A DNA stretch of 64,000 bases from Streptomyces roseifaciens (lineage in GTDB: Bacteria; Actinomycetota; Actinomycetes; Streptomycetales; Streptomycetaceae). The notes below the pieces were generated by a model. That model was not told where the DNA came from. It ran no database searches and saw nothing but the letters and a program-made list of their open reading frames with translations. The stretch covers positions 72,917 through 136,916 of the forward strand of contig NZ_LNBE01000005.1 in NCBI RefSeq assembly GCF_001445655.1, written 5' to 3'. Positions 1 through 9,006 of the stretch are shown in pieces. Positions within the stretch are counted from its first letter, which is position 1. Each line of letters opens with the position of its first letter. The position numbers and the translations under genes are program-made.

Positions 1-512
1 GGCGCGCCGCCCTCGCCGTCCAGCTGGAGAGCTGGGTCACCGCCCACGCACTCGGCCACTCCTCCCCACAGGAGATCGACGAACTGGGTATGACGGCGGC
101 GCTGCGACTGGCCGCGTCCCGCGCGCTGGAGGCGTTGCCCGTCCGGCCCGAGGCGGTGATCCTCGACGGCAAGCACGACTACCTCGGCGATCCCTGGCGG
201 GTCCGTACGGTCATCAAGGGCGACCAGTCCTGCGTGGTCGTCGCGGCGGCGTCCGTGCTCGCCAAGGTCCGGCGCGACGCGATGATGGCGGAACTGGGCG
301 TCGGCTTCGAGGACTTCGGCTTCTGTGACAACGCCGGATACCCCTCGCCGGTGCACCGCGCCGCTCTCGAGGCGCTGGGCCCCACCCCGCACCACCGGTT
401 GTCCTGGTCGTATCTGGACGCGCTGCCCAGGTGGCAGCACCTCAAGCGGGTTCGCAGCGTCCCCGAAGCAGCTTCACTGGAGGCCGGTGGCCAGCTCGGT
501 TTCGAATTCTGA
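1..512 (+). CDS. rnhB: Ribonuclease HII, 5' end outside the window
   Basis: C-terminal part of RNase HII, the cytoplasmic enzyme that nicks DNA 5' to ribonucleotides and removes RNA from RNA/DNA hybrids. The reading frame is open from base 3 at the window edge, so the start codon and first catalytic Asp/Glu residues lie upstream. Visible family motifs are [10 protein letters not shown], followed by the highly conserved stretch VIKGDQS...[12 protein letters not shown], which carries the Lys-Gly-Asp and Ala-Lys-x-x-Arg-Asp signatures of type 2 RNases H. The HPVH-like motif of the family appears as [10 protein letters not shown]. It ends with a short tail rich in Gly and Phe. Confidence 0.93.
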   Translation, partial: RAALAVQLESWVTAHALGHSSPQEIDELGMTAALRLAASRALEALPVRPEAVILDGKHDYLGDPWRVRTVIKGDQSCVVVAAASVLAKVRRDAMMAELGVGFEDFGFCDNAGYPSPVHRAALEALGPTPHHRLSWSYLDALPRWQHLKRVRSVPEAASLEAGGQLGFEF

Positions 513-571
513 GCGGCCCTGACCGCCACCCGCCGATGCGACTCGCACCGGCGTTTGATAAACATCAACTC

Positions 572-1165
572 ATGCCTCTCATCCCCGAGGAGCCTCAGAT
601 TCACGAGAGTGTCCCGGGTCCCCGTGCCGTGCCGGCCCCCGGCCGTACGGCGCCGACCCCCCGCCCTGTCCCTGGCCCCCGCCCGGCTCCGGCCCCGGCA
701 CGGCCCGGCCCCGGCGCCCACCGTCCGGTCCCGGCACCGTCCCGGCCCGCCGCGGCGCAGCCGGCCACCCCGGCCGCCGGCCCGCAGATCCAGCTGATCC
801 CCGCCTCCGCGCAGGGTGCCCTGGACGCTGCGGACGAGGCCGTCGACCTGCTGCTCGACACCGGCCGTGCGCCCGGCGAGATCCTGGTGCTGACGACCGG
901 CGACCCGCACCCGTGGGCGGCGCACGAGCTGTCCTTCGGCGAGGCGTCGTACTGGGCGCAGCACGACGCCCGCGACGACGTCTTCTACGCGGCCGCCGAC
1001 GCGGAGCGCGCGGGAACGCGGCCGGTCGTGGTCGTGGCCGTCAACGGCGGCGCGGACGACGCGGTGACCCGCGCGCTGCCCGCAGCGATGGGCCGCGCCG
1101 GCGGGCTGCTGATCGTCTGCGGCGACCCGCAGCGCGTCAACGCCCTGATCTCCGCGGGCGTCTGA
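572..1165 (+). CDS. Proline-rich N-terminus plus helicase-C-like domain, unknown function
   Basis: Protein of 197 residues if it starts at the ATG at 572; an in-frame ATG at 536 would add 12 residues. The first 65 residues or so are a Pro/Ala/Gly-rich disordered stretch. The remaining 130 residues form a compact domain with the strands GEILVLTTGD, RPVVVVAVNGG and GGLLIVCGDP. The pattern resembles the last domain of UvrD/Rep-type helicases without any ATPase core, but this is only an impression. It follows rnhB by 59 bases in the same direction and may be cotranscribed with it. The G/C-rich third positions support it being a real gene. No catalytic motif is visible, so no function is assigned. 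Confidence 0.7.
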   Translation: MPLIPEEPQIHESVPGPRAVPAPGRTAPTPRPVPGPRPAPAPARPGPGAHRPVPAPSRPAAAQPATPAAGPQIQLIPASAQGALDAADEAVDLLLDTGRAPGEILVLTTGDPHPWAAHELSFGEASYWAQHDARDDVFYAAADAERAGTRPVVVVAVNGGADDAVTRALPAAMGRAGGLLIVCGDPQRVNALISAGV

Positions 1166-1252
1166 GGACGAACCCGGCGGTCGTGCGCCTCCGAGAGGTG
1201 CCGGCCGCGGGGTTCGAGCTTGTTCCGGGGACGTGCTGTCCCCGCGTGTCCG

Positions 1253-1831
1253 TCAGCGGGCGACCGTGCGGCGGTGTGCCTCGTGCGCACCGCCGCCGGA
1301 CGTCATGGACGCCTGGGCATGCGCCGGTGACCGCGGCCGGCGTCCGCTGCGGCCCTCGCCGAGGATCTGCCAGCCGCTCTCGGTCAGCGTGATGTACGCG
1401 CCGCAGCGCAGCCCGTGCAGCGTGCAGGCGTCACGCAGGCCCCACATCCACGCCCCGTCCTCCTCCGTCCAATGGGCCTCGCCCGGTCGGCAGTAGAGCA
1501 GCACGGCGGTACGCACCGGCGTGCGCCGCCGCAGGTCGTGCGGGATCACCCGGCGCAGCTGTGCAAGAAGTGCGTTGCGCAGCTCCCAGCCGTCGGGCGG
1601 GACGGGACGGCGGACGAACGAGGCGCTGGCCGTGAGCCGTTCGTCGTGATCGAGAACGGCGACGACGGCCGTCGACGGCGCCGGAAGGTGACGGGCGTGC
1701 AGGCCGGTGATCACCTCACGCGGGTTGCGCAGCAGGGGGATTCCGGCCGCGGCCCATTCGGCGGGCTCCAGCATCCGGCTCAGCCGGTGCTCGGCTTCGG
1801 CGGGAGGCGGCGGTACGAAGTCGAAGGCCAT
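1253..1831 (-). CDS. Unknown conserved-type actinobacterial protein
   Basis: Protein of 192 residues. The start is set at the ATG whose complement lies at 1829-1831, because GAAGGAGG sits just upstream with good spacing; longer in-frame extensions have no such site. It begins MAFDFVPPPP and contains a mixed alpha/beta domain with TAVVAVLDHD and RTAVLLYCRPGEAHWTEEDGA. The C-terminus is basic and disordered. There is no signal peptide or membrane segment. It lies convergent to the preceding short gene and upstream of nothing obvious. I do not recognise the family. Confidence 0.65.
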   Translation of the reverse strand: MAFDFVPPPPAEAEHRLSRMLEPAEWAAAGIPLLRNPREVITGLHARHLPAPSTAVVAVLDHDERLTASASFVRRPVPPDGWELRNALLAQLRRVIPHDLRRRTPVRTAVLLYCRPGEAHWTEEDGAWMWGLRDACTLHGLRCGAYITLTESGWQILGEGRSGRRPRSPAHAQASMTSGGGAHEAHRRTVAR

Positions 1832-2048
1832 GACCCTCCTTCGGCTGCGTGGCCATGGGCCGGACGGCGCCGGGCAGGAGTGCACGCCACGACGGCCGTC
1901 CCCGGCGGGCCGTGGACGGACGAGAGCGGGATCGCGTCCAATTCTCGCGGTGCCGGGGGCAGGCGGCAACGATCAATTGGCGCCATTGGCCGACGGCGCG
2001 CGGCTCGCCGCCCTCACCCGCCCCCGCCGCACCGCGTGCCGTGCGCGG

Positions 2049-4214
2049 CTAGCCCTGCACCGCCAGAACCAGCGGGAACACCTGCGGTGCGCCGGAGCGC
2101 CGCAGCAGTCGTGCGGCCACGGCCAGCGTCCACCCGGTGTCGGTGAGATCGTCCACGAGCAGGACCGGCCCTCCGGCCGAGGCCAGGGCCTCCGCGAGGG
2201 CCGGCGGCACCGTCAGCGCGCCGTCCAGCGCACGCAGCCGCTGCGCGCTGTTGGTGCGGGGCACCCGGGTGTCGGTGTCCGCGCCTCCGTACTCGACCGT
2301 GCCCAGCAGGGGCATCCGGCCGACCGTGGCGATGTGCTCGCCGAGCGAGCGGATCAGCTGCGGCCGGGTGCGCGAGGCGAGCGTGACGACGCCCACGGGG
2401 CGGCCGGGGGCGTCCGCAGTGCCGGAGGCCCAACCGCCGGGCCCGCGGGCCCAGTCGGCCAGCACGGTCACCACTGCGCCCGCGACGTCGTCCGGAACAG
2501 GGCCGTCCGGAGTGTGCGGGGCGAGGAGAGGGCGCAGCCGGTTGCCCCAGCCGATGTCGGACAGCCGCCCGAGAGCCCGGCCGGGCGCGGCCTGTTCGCC
2601 GGCCGGGATGCGGCCCTTGAGGTCGACGCCTACGGCCGGCATTCCCGTGGGCCACATCCGGCGCGGTTCGACTTCCACGCCCGGGCGCCCCAGCTCGCCC
2701 CGCGACGCGTCGAGCGCCCCGGCGGAGACCTCCGTGCCGAAGCGCGGTCCCGTGCAGTTGTCGCAGCGCCCGCACGGGGCCGCCTGCTCGTCGTCCAGCT
2801 GACGGCGCAGGAACTCCATCCGGCACTGCGCCGTGGCGGCGTAGTCGCGCATCGCCTGCTGCTCGGCCCCGCGCTGCCGCTCCACCCAGGCGTACCGCTC
2901 AGCGTCGTATGTCCACGGGCGGCCCGTCGCGGTCCAGCCGCCGCGCACCCGGTGCACGGCGCCGTCGACGTCGAGGACCTTGAGCATGGTCTCCAGGCGC
3001 GAACGCCGCAGCTCTACCTGGGGCTCCAGGGCCGGCAGGGAGACGGGGCGGTCCGATGCGGCGAGCACCTCCAGGGTCCGGCGGACCTGCTCCTCCGAGG
3101 GGAACGCGAGGGAGGCGAAGTACTTCCAGATCGCCTCGTCCTCCCGGCCCGGGAGCAGCAGGACCTCGGCGTGCTCGACGCCGCGGCCCGCGCGGCCGAC
3201 CTGCTGGTAGTAGGCGATGGGGGAGGAGGGGGAGCCCAGGTGGACCACGAAGCCCAGGTCCGGCTTGTCGAAGCCCATGCCCAGCGCCGACGTGGCGACG
3301 AGCGCCTTGACGCGGTTGGCCTGCAGGTCCTCCTCGGCCTGCAGGCGGTCCGCGTTCTCCGTCTTGCCGGTGTAGGACGCCACCGTGTGGCCGCACCGGC
3401 GCAGGAACGCGGTGACCTCCTCGGCGGCCGCGACGGTGAGCGTGTAGATGATGCCGGAGCCGGGGAGCTCGGCGAGGTGGTCGGCGAGCCAGGCCAGCCG
3501 GTGCGCGGCGTCGGGCAGCTGCAGGACGCTGAGGCTCAGGCTCTCCCGGTCCAGCGCACCGCGCAGCACCAGCGCCTGCGTCGACTCCTCGCCCGTGCCC
3601 AGCTGCTCGGCGACGTCGGCGGTGACGCGGGCGTTGGCCGTGGCCGTCGTGGCGAGGACGGGGACACCGGGCGGAAGGTCGGCGAGCATCGTGCGCAGGC
3701 GGCGGTAGTCGGGCCGGAAGTCGTGGCCCCAGTCGGAGATGCAGTGGGCCTCGTCGACGACCAGCAGGCCGGTGGCGGCGGCGAGCTTGGGCAGGACCTG
3801 GTCGCGGAAGTCGGGGTTGTTGAGCCGCTCGGGGCTCACCAGCAGCACGTCGACCGCGCCCGCGGCCACCTCGGCCTGGACGGTGTCCCACTCCTCGACG
3901 TTGGCGGAGTTGATCGTGCGCGCGTGGATCCCGGCCCGTGCCGCGGCGTCCACCTGGTTGCGCATCAGCGCGAGCAGCGGCGAGACGATCACCGTGGGCC
4001 CGCTGCCCCGGGCCCGCAGCAGCGCCGTCGCGACGAAGTACACCGCCGACTTGCCCCACCCCGTGCGCTGCACGACCAGAGCGCGACGGTGGTGGGCGAC
4101 CAGCGCCTCGATCGCCAGCCACTGGTCCTCCCGCAGTCTGGCCTTGCCCGTGGGGTCCCCGACGAGGCGGGCCAGGACGGCGTCGGCCGAGGCGCGGAGG
4201 TCTTCGTTCGTCAT
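2049..4214 (-). CDS. recQ: RecQ-family ATP-dependent DNA helicase with C-terminal phosphoribosyltransferase-like domain
   Basis: Protein of 721 residues. The helicase core is complete: Q-motif region ([13 protein letters not shown]), Walker A written RTGWGKS, motif II DEAH in [17 protein letters not shown], motif III ATTATAN, and motif [12 protein letters not shown] RecQ zinc cluster follows (C-x-MEFLRRQ...PCGRCDNC). Beyond it are about 200 further residues ending in [14 protein letters not shown], which matches the PRPP-binding loop of type I phosphoribosyltransferases such as ComF. RecQ enzymes unwind DNA 3' to 5' in recombination repair. The ATG at 4212-4214 is chosen because MTNEDL begins just after a GGGGG tract; earlier in-frame codons give an unlikely hydrophobic leader. 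It is transcribed divergently from the DUF4192 gene across a DnaA-box-like region. Confidence 0.9.
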   Translation of the reverse strand: MTNEDLRASADAVLARLVGDPTGKARLREDQWLAIEALVAHHRRALVVQRTGWGKSAVYFVATALLRARGSGPTVIVSPLLALMRNQVDAAARAGIHARTINSANVEEWDTVQAEVAAGAVDVLLVSPERLNNPDFRDQVLPKLAAATGLLVVDEAHCISDWGHDFRPDYRRLRTMLADLPPGVPVLATTATANARVTADVAEQLGTGEESTQALVLRGALDRESLSLSVLQLPDAAHRLAWLADHLAELPGSGIIYTLTVAAAEEVTAFLRRCGHTVASYTGKTENADRLQAEEDLQANRVKALVATSALGMGFDKPDLGFVVHLGSPSSPIAYYQQVGRAGRGVEHAEVLLLPGREDEAIWKYFASLAFPSEEQVRRTLEVLAASDRPVSLPALEPQVELRRSRLETMLKVLDVDGAVHRVRGGWTATGRPWTYDAERYAWVERQRGAEQQAMRDYAATAQCRMEFLRRQLDDEQAAPCGRCDNCTGPRFGTEVSAGALDASRGELGRPGVEVEPRRMWPTGMPAVGVDLKGRIPAGEQAAPGRALGRLSDIGWGNRLRPLLAPHTPDGPVPDDVAGAVVTVLADWARGPGGWASGTADAPGRPVGVVTLASRTRPQLIRSLGEHIATVGRMPLLGTVEYGGADTDTRVPRTNSAQRLRALDGALTVPPALAEALASAGGPVLLVDDLTDTGWTLAVAARLLRRSGAPQVFPLVLAVQG

Positions 4215-4265
4215 GCCCCCATGCAACACGAGTGCACTGACAATGCGCGAACGGGCCGGCCAGGC

Positions 4266-4319
4266 TGTGGAAACCGCTGTCCACAGCATTAGTAGGACCA
4301 TATTCCGGAGTTATCCACA
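4266..4319. promoter_or_regulatory. Cluster of three DnaA-box-like sequences between recQ and the DUF4192 gene
   Basis: The 145-base divergent intergenic region contains TTATCCACA at 4311-4319, CTGTCCACA at 4277-4285, and on the other strand TTTCCACA, read as TGTGGAAA at 4266-4273. The first is a perfect classical DnaA box; the Streptomyces consensus known to me is close to TTGTCCACA. Whether DnaA binds here is inference. Confidence 0.5.
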
Positions 4320-4359
4320 GGCCTGGCGGGCTGCGGCGGACCCGCGGGACTCTCGGGCC

Positions 4360-5772
4360 ATGACGCAGCACAACGAATCCGCCCGCCCGTCCACGCCCTC
4401 CTCCCCGTCCGCCGCCGTGCCCGGCACGGCAGGGGACCCCGGGCAGCAGGTCACCCTCCGCTCGCCGGCCGAGCTGGCCGACGCCCTCCCGTACCTGCTC
4501 GGCTTCCACCCGACCGACAGCATCGTCCTCGTCGCCCTCCACGGCGACCGGGGCCGCTTCGGCGGCCGGCTGAGGCTCGGCATCCCGCGCAGCGGCGAGG
4601 AATGGCCGGAAGTCTGCGACCAGCTCGCCGAAACCCTCCTGACCGGCAGCAGCAAGCGCGGCAACCGCCCCGACGGCGTGGTCATCTTCCTCTGCCAGGA
4701 CCCCGACACCGCCGCGGGCCGGACCCCGCGGCAGGTGATGGAGGGGCTGCGCCCGCTCGCCCAGAGCCTGCGCCGGGCCTGCGGCCGGCTCGACATGCCG
4801 GTGCACGAGGCCCTGTGCATCTCCGACGGCCGCTTCTGGTCGTACTGCTGCCCCGACCCCCGCTGCTGCCCGCCCGACGGCACCCCCCTCTCCCTGCCGG
4901 GCACGTCGGTCATGGCCGCCGCGGCCACCTATGCCGGCATCGAGGTCCGCGGCACCCTCCGGGAGATGGAGGACCGGTACGCACCCCTCACGGGTGACCG
5001 GGCGGAGGGGCAGCGCAAGGCCCTGGACGCCGCGGCCTTCGCGATGGTCCCGCGGATCCTCGGCGGCGAGGGCTGCGAGCCCGTGCGGCAGGAGACCCTC
5101 GCCCTCGCGCGGGCCCTGGCCGACCGGCTCCAGGAGACACCGCCCCTGCCCGGCCGCCCCGCCTCCGACGCCCGCGACGACTCCCTCCTGACCGACGAGG
5201 AGGCCGCCACGGTCATCGTCGGCCTCCAGGACCGCGTCACCCGGGACCACGCCGCAGAGTGGATGGAGGGCCCGCAGGCCCCGGCCGTCCTGCGGCTGTG
5301 GCGCGCCCTCGCCCGCCGCTGCGTTCCCCCGTACGCGGAGTACGCGGCCGCGCCCGTCGCACTGGCGGGCTGGGTGGCCTGGGCCACCGACGACCAGCCC
5401 GAGGCGAGGGTCGCGCTGAGCCGGGCCCTCGCCGCCGACCCCGAGTACGTCTTCGCCCAGCTGCTCTACCGCGCGTGCAACGAAGGGCTGGACCCCGAGC
5501 CGCTGCGCCAGTGCCTGCGCCACGAGAAAGCCGATCGCGACCTGCAGGACGCGGTCCGGGCCGAGGTGGAGCGCATCGAGGCGGCGGCCACGGCGACGGC
5601 GACCGGAGCGGAGGGCACCGGCGCCACGAGGGCAGTCCGGCGCCGGACGAGGCCGGGCGGGCCCGGCGGCAGCACCGGCCCTGCCGGTCCGGGCGGCCCG
5701 GCAGGCAGGCCCCGCACACGGCGCAGGAGCACGCGCAAGAGGGACCACAGCCACGAGGACCGGTCCCAGTGA
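4360..5772 (+). CDS. DUF4192 domain protein
   Basis: Protein of 470 residues. After about 30 disordered residues comes the DUF4192 domain, recognisable by its opening VTLRSPAELADALPYLLGFHPTDSIV. This family is typical of actinobacteria and its molecular role is not known. The domain runs to about residue 410 and includes a Cys-rich stretch (YCCPDPRCCPPDG) that could bind metal. The last 60 residues are Gly/Pro/Arg-rich and very basic, as in nucleic-acid-associated tails. There is no signal peptide. The start ATG at 4360 is the first in frame after the divergent recQ promoter region; it has no strong Shine-Dalgarno sequence. It is transcribed away from recQ, with DnaA-box-like sequences between them. 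Confidence 0.88.
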   Translation: MTQHNESARPSTPSSPSAAVPGTAGDPGQQVTLRSPAELADALPYLLGFHPTDSIVLVALHGDRGRFGGRLRLGIPRSGEEWPEVCDQLAETLLTGSSKRGNRPDGVVIFLCQDPDTAAGRTPRQVMEGLRPLAQSLRRACGRLDMPVHEALCISDGRFWSYCCPDPRCCPPDGTPLSLPGTSVMAAAATYAGIEVRGTLREMEDRYAPLTGDRAEGQRKALDAAAFAMVPRILGGEGCEPVRQETLALARALADRLQETPPLPGRPASDARDDSLLTDEEAATVIVGLQDRVTRDHAAEWMEGPQAPAVLRLWRALARRCVPPYAEYAAAPVALAGWVAWATDDQPEARVALSRALAADPEYVFAQLLYRACNEGLDPEPLRQCLRHEKADRDLQDAVRAEVERIEAAATATATGAEGTGATRAVRRRTRPGGPGGSTGPAGPGGPAGRPRTRRRSTRKRDHSHEDRSQ

Positions 5773-5897
5773 ACCCGTGGCCCACACAGGCGGCCCCCCA
5801 CACCGTGACCTCGGCAGGGCCGCCGCCGTTCATCCGGGTGGCCCGCAAACGTCGTCCGTCGTCCCGGTTCGTGAAACCCACAGGGGAGCGCAGTCAA

Positions 5898-7940
5898 GTG
5901 CAAGGCATCGTCCCCCATGGCCAGCCGCCCCGGCCCCGTTCCGCTCCGCCGCAGCGCCCCGCTCCGGGGCGTCCGCCCGCCCCGCAGCCCGTGCACACGG
6001 CCATGATCTGCGTCGCACTGCCCGCCCTGGCGATCTCCGGGGAGCACGGGCAGATGACCGGGCAGGGTCTCGACGGGTTCTACCGGGGCGGGCGCCGGCT
6101 CCTGGCCCGCTGCAGGCTGAAGGTCGGGGGCGCCGAGCCGCTGCCCGTCCAGGGACGCATGCTCGGCGCCGACCGGGCCCGTTTCGTCGGCGCCGTGCGG
6201 ACCGCTGCGGACTCCGGCCCCGACCCCGCCGTCACGGTCGAGCGCCTGCGGACGGCGGAGGGCGTGGAGCGGATCGCCTTGCGCAGCACTGCGGCCCGCG
6301 CCCTGCGGCTGCCCGTCGAGGTGTCGCTCGGCACCGACCTCGCGGAGCTGGGCGCGGTCGCGGCCGGTGCGCCCGGGCCCGAGGTCCCCGCGGGGGTGCA
6401 CGCCTCCGGGCTGCGGTGGTCCACCGGCGAGGCGCAGGCGGCGGTCACCACCGACCCCCCTCCGGGCGACGCCCTGGCATCGGCGGGGATGCTCTGCTGG
6501 GAGATCGAGCTCCCGCCCGGCGGCACCCGCAGCATCGAGCTGCGCGTCCTGCCCGAGCAGCCCGGCAGGGTTCGGCAGCCAGAGGCGGCCGTCCCCCCGG
6601 GCCGTGCCTCCACGGTGCCCTGGGGCGATCCGCAGGCCGAGGGCGACGACCCTCGGGCAGGTGCACTGCTCGCCTCCGCCCTCGACGACCTCAGGGCGCT
6701 GCTCGTGCGCGACCCCGGGAGCCCCGGTGACGTCCACCTGGCGGCCGGCGTCCCCTGGCGCTGCGGCCTCGCACCTGCCGAGGCCCTCTGGGCGGCGCGG
6801 ATGACGCTCCCCCTCGGGGTCCGGCTGGCCGCGGGGACGCTGCGCACCCTGGCCCGGACGCAGATCGCGGGGCCGGGCCCCGACAAGGGGCGGATCCCCG
6901 GAGCACTGCGCCACGCCGGGGCACATCTGCCGCCCGGCTGCACAGGCACCGAGGCCACGCTGCTGTTCCCCGCCGTCCTGGCCGAGGCCCGGCGGTGGGG
7001 GCTCCCCGAGCGGGAGGCGGAGGCGCTGCTGCCCGCGGCCGAGCGCTGCCTCGAGTGGCTGAGGGCCGCGGCGGGGGACGAGGGGTACCTCGCGGATCCG
7101 CTGCCCGGCGGGCCGTACCGCTGCGAGACACAGGCGCACGCCCACCGTGCGGCCGTGCTCGGGGCCGACCTCCTGGAGACCTACGGCCGCCCCGGGGCCG
7201 AGAGCTGGCGCAGCTGGGCGGCCGGGCTGCGCAGCCGCTTCCGCGAGGACTTCTGGGTGGAGGACCCGGGCGGCGGGCGTCCCGCAGCCGCCCGCACGCC
7301 CGAGGGGCGCCGGATACCGCACCTGGGGAGCGCCGCCGCGCACCTCCTCGACACCGGCCTGCTCGGCGGGGGAATGCAGGCACCGGGTCTGCTCGACAGG
7401 GTGCAGACCGAGCAGCTCGCCCGGCTGCTCGGCGGACCGGCGCTCGACTCCGGCTGGGGCCTGCGCAGCCTCGGGTCGAAGGAGCCGGGCCACAATCCCT
7501 TCGGCCACCGCAGCGGAGCCGTCCGGGTCCACGAGACGGCCGTGGCCGTGGCGGGCCTGGCCTCCGCCGGCTACGAGAAGGAGGCCGGCGCCCTGCTGCG
7601 CGGCACCCTGGACGCGGCGGCCGCCTTCGGCCACCGGCTGCCGGAGATGTACGCCGGGGAGCAGCGCACCGCCGGGAGTGCGCCGCTGCCGCACCCGGCC
7701 GCGTGCCGGCCCGCGGCCGTCGCCGCCGCGGGAGCGGTGCACCTGCTGACCGCGCTCGCCGGCCTGCGCCCCGACGCCCCGGCGGGGTGCGTGGCGGTGC
7801 GGCCGCTGCACACCGCGCCGCTCGGCGCGCTGAGGTTCACCGGGCTGCGCATCGCGGAGCAGCCGTTCGCGATGAGGATCAGCAGGCTCGGCCTCGGCAT
7901 GGTCGAGGAAGCCGCCGACGGCCTGCAGCTGGGGGTGTGA
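5898..7940 (+). CDS. Glycogen-debranching-enzyme-like protein (N-terminal debranching domain family)
   Basis: Protein of about 680 residues resembling the streptomycete proteins annotated as glycogen debranching N-terminal domain-containing. The opening ISGEHGQMTGQGLDGFYRGGRR matches the beta-rich N-terminal domain that precedes the helical (alpha/alpha)6 catalytic barrel. The later part (about 290-680) is helix-rich, with repeated aromatic and His residues as in GH15/GH63-like barrels. A GTG at 5898 is chosen because GGGGAG lies 9 bases upstream; an internal ATG at 6003 would remove a proline-rich leader. The likely role is trimming alpha-glucan branches, but catalytic acids could not be placed by eye, so substrate and activity are inferred only. 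Confidence 0.75.
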   Translation: MQGIVPHGQPPRPRSAPPQRPAPGRPPAPQPVHTAMICVALPALAISGEHGQMTGQGLDGFYRGGRRLLARCRLKVGGAEPLPVQGRMLGADRARFVGAVRTAADSGPDPAVTVERLRTAEGVERIALRSTAARALRLPVEVSLGTDLAELGAVAAGAPGPEVPAGVHASGLRWSTGEAQAAVTTDPPPGDALASAGMLCWEIELPPGGTRSIELRVLPEQPGRVRQPEAAVPPGRASTVPWGDPQAEGDDPRAGALLASALDDLRALLVRDPGSPGDVHLAAGVPWRCGLAPAEALWAARMTLPLGVRLAAGTLRTLARTQIAGPGPDKGRIPGALRHAGAHLPPGCTGTEATLLFPAVLAEARRWGLPEREAEALLPAAERCLEWLRAAAGDEGYLADPLPGGPYRCETQAHAHRAAVLGADLLETYGRPGAESWRSWAAGLRSRFREDFWVEDPGGGRPAAARTPEGRRIPHLGSAAAHLLDTGLLGGGMQAPGLLDRVQTEQLARLLGGPALDSGWGLRSLGSKEPGHNPFGHRSGAVRVHETAVAVAGLASAGYEKEAGALLRGTLDAAAAFGHRLPEMYAGEQRTAGSAPLPHPAACRPAAVAAAGAVHLLTALAGLRPDAPAGCVAVRPLHTAPLGALRFTGLRIAEQPFAMRISRLGLGMVEEAADGLQLGV

Positions 7941-7994
7941 GCCGGTTGATTCCGGAGCTCGCGGAGGGGGCGCTCGCCGGCCCTGCTCAAGACC

Positions 7995-8023
7995 CTGTTT
8001 ATCGTCAGGAAGACGACTATGAT
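7995..8023 (+). promoter_or_regulatory. Putative leaderless promoter with operator-like inverted repeat for the Nudix regulator
   Basis: TATGAT at 8018-8023 lies seven bases before the ATG at 8030, as expected for a -10 box of a leaderless mRNA; no Shine-Dalgarno precedes the ATG at normal spacing. A weak -35 candidate, CTGTTT, is at 7995-8000, 17 bases upstream. The inverted repeat TCGTC-aggaa-GACGA (8002-8016) fills the spacer, which is where a repressor would block polymerase. Self-control by the Nudix protein is inferred. Confidence 0.45.
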
Positions 8024-8029
8024 CGCGTC

Positions 8030-8791
8030 ATGCCCTACGACCCGTCGGCCTTTCCGCCCTTCGCTGTCACCGTCGACCTGGTCGTGCTCACCGTGCGCCG
8101 CCACGCGCTGTGCGCGCTGGCCGTCCGCCGCGGCGAGCCGCCGTACCAGGGCCGCTGGGCGCTGCCGGGCGGTTTCGTACGGGGGGACGAGGACCTGACG
8201 ACCGCAGCCGCGCGGGAGCTGGCCGAGGAGACCGGGCTGAACGCCCACGACCCGGCGGGCCCCTCGCCGGTCAACGCCGCCCATCTGGAACAGCTCGCCA
8301 CCTATGGCGACCCGAAGCGGGACCCGCGCATGCGGGTGGTGAGCGTCGCGCACCTGGCGCTCGCGCCCGATCTGCCCGCCCCGCGCCCCGGAGGCGACGC
8401 GCACAGCGTGCGCTGGGCGCCGGTGGAGGACCTGCTGGACCAGGAGGTCGGCTACGGCCGCGACGGCGAGCAAGTGACCCCCCTCGCCTTCGACCACGCG
8501 CAGATCCTCGCCGACGGCGTCGAGCGCGCCCGCTCGAAGATCGAGTACTCCTCGCTGGCCACGGCCTTCTGCCCCCAGGAATTCACCGTCGGCGAGCTGC
8601 GCCGGGTCTACGAGGCGGTGTGGGGCGTCGCTCTGGACCCGCGCAACTTCCACCGGAAGGTGACCGGCACGCCCGGCTTCCTGGTCCCCACCGGCGGCAC
8701 GACGACACGCCAGGGCGGCCGCCCCGCCCAGCTCTTCCGGGCCGGCGGGGCCACCCTCCTCAACCCGCCCATGCTGCGCCCCGAGGCCTAG
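8030..8791 (+). CDS. Nudix hydrolase-domain transcriptional regulator, NrtR-like
   Basis: Protein of 253 residues with a Nudix fold at about 12-160 and a winged-helix domain at about 175-235. The Nudix box is intact: G-x5-E-x7-REL-x-EE-x-G occurs in GGFVRGDEDLTTAAARELAE followed by ETGL. The C-terminal part FTVGELRRVYEAVWG...NFHRKV matches the DNA-binding tail of NrtR, a family that senses ADP-ribose and controls NAD metabolism. Some members keep hydrolase activity, so it may be both enzyme and regulator. No NAD gene is adjacent here; the candidate operator in its own promoter suggests autoregulation. It is followed by a hairpin terminator. Confidence 0.85.
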   Translation: MPYDPSAFPPFAVTVDLVVLTVRRHALCALAVRRGEPPYQGRWALPGGFVRGDEDLTTAAARELAEETGLNAHDPAGPSPVNAAHLEQLATYGDPKRDPRMRVVSVAHLALAPDLPAPRPGGDAHSVRWAPVEDLLDQEVGYGRDGEQVTPLAFDHAQILADGVERARSKIEYSSLATAFCPQEFTVGELRRVYEAVWGVALDPRNFHRKVTGTPGFLVPTGGTTTRQGGRPAQLFRAGGATLLNPPMLRPEA

Positions 8792-8812
8792 TCCCGCCGG
8801 GGTCGCGCGCGT

Positions 8813-8843
8813 CCCGGGCACTCCGTGCTTCGGCATGCCCGGG
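8813..8843 (+). terminator. Hairpin terminator after the Nudix regulator gene
   Basis: Arms CCCGGGCA (8813-8820) and TGCCCGGG (8836-8843) pair perfectly around a 15-base loop. There is no U-tract, as is usual in Streptomyces. Confidence 0.6.
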
Positions 8844-9006
8844 GGTAGGACACGCCTCACAACTGCCTACATTGCGTAGCAAATAGGACATAGCGGGTTA
8901 CGGTGCTGCCGTACCTCCCCGCAGTTCCTCCGCGCCCTCGGCCGCCTCGGTCACCGAGCGGGCCGAGGGGTGCCGCCGAGCCGTCTCACGCCCCGCGAGA
9001 GAAGCC

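Noticed and set aside
1707..4292. Long open frame on the plus strand opposite recQ
   Set aside because: Composition is typical of the antisense of a GC-rich gene, and the recQ frame on the other strand has full helicase motifs.
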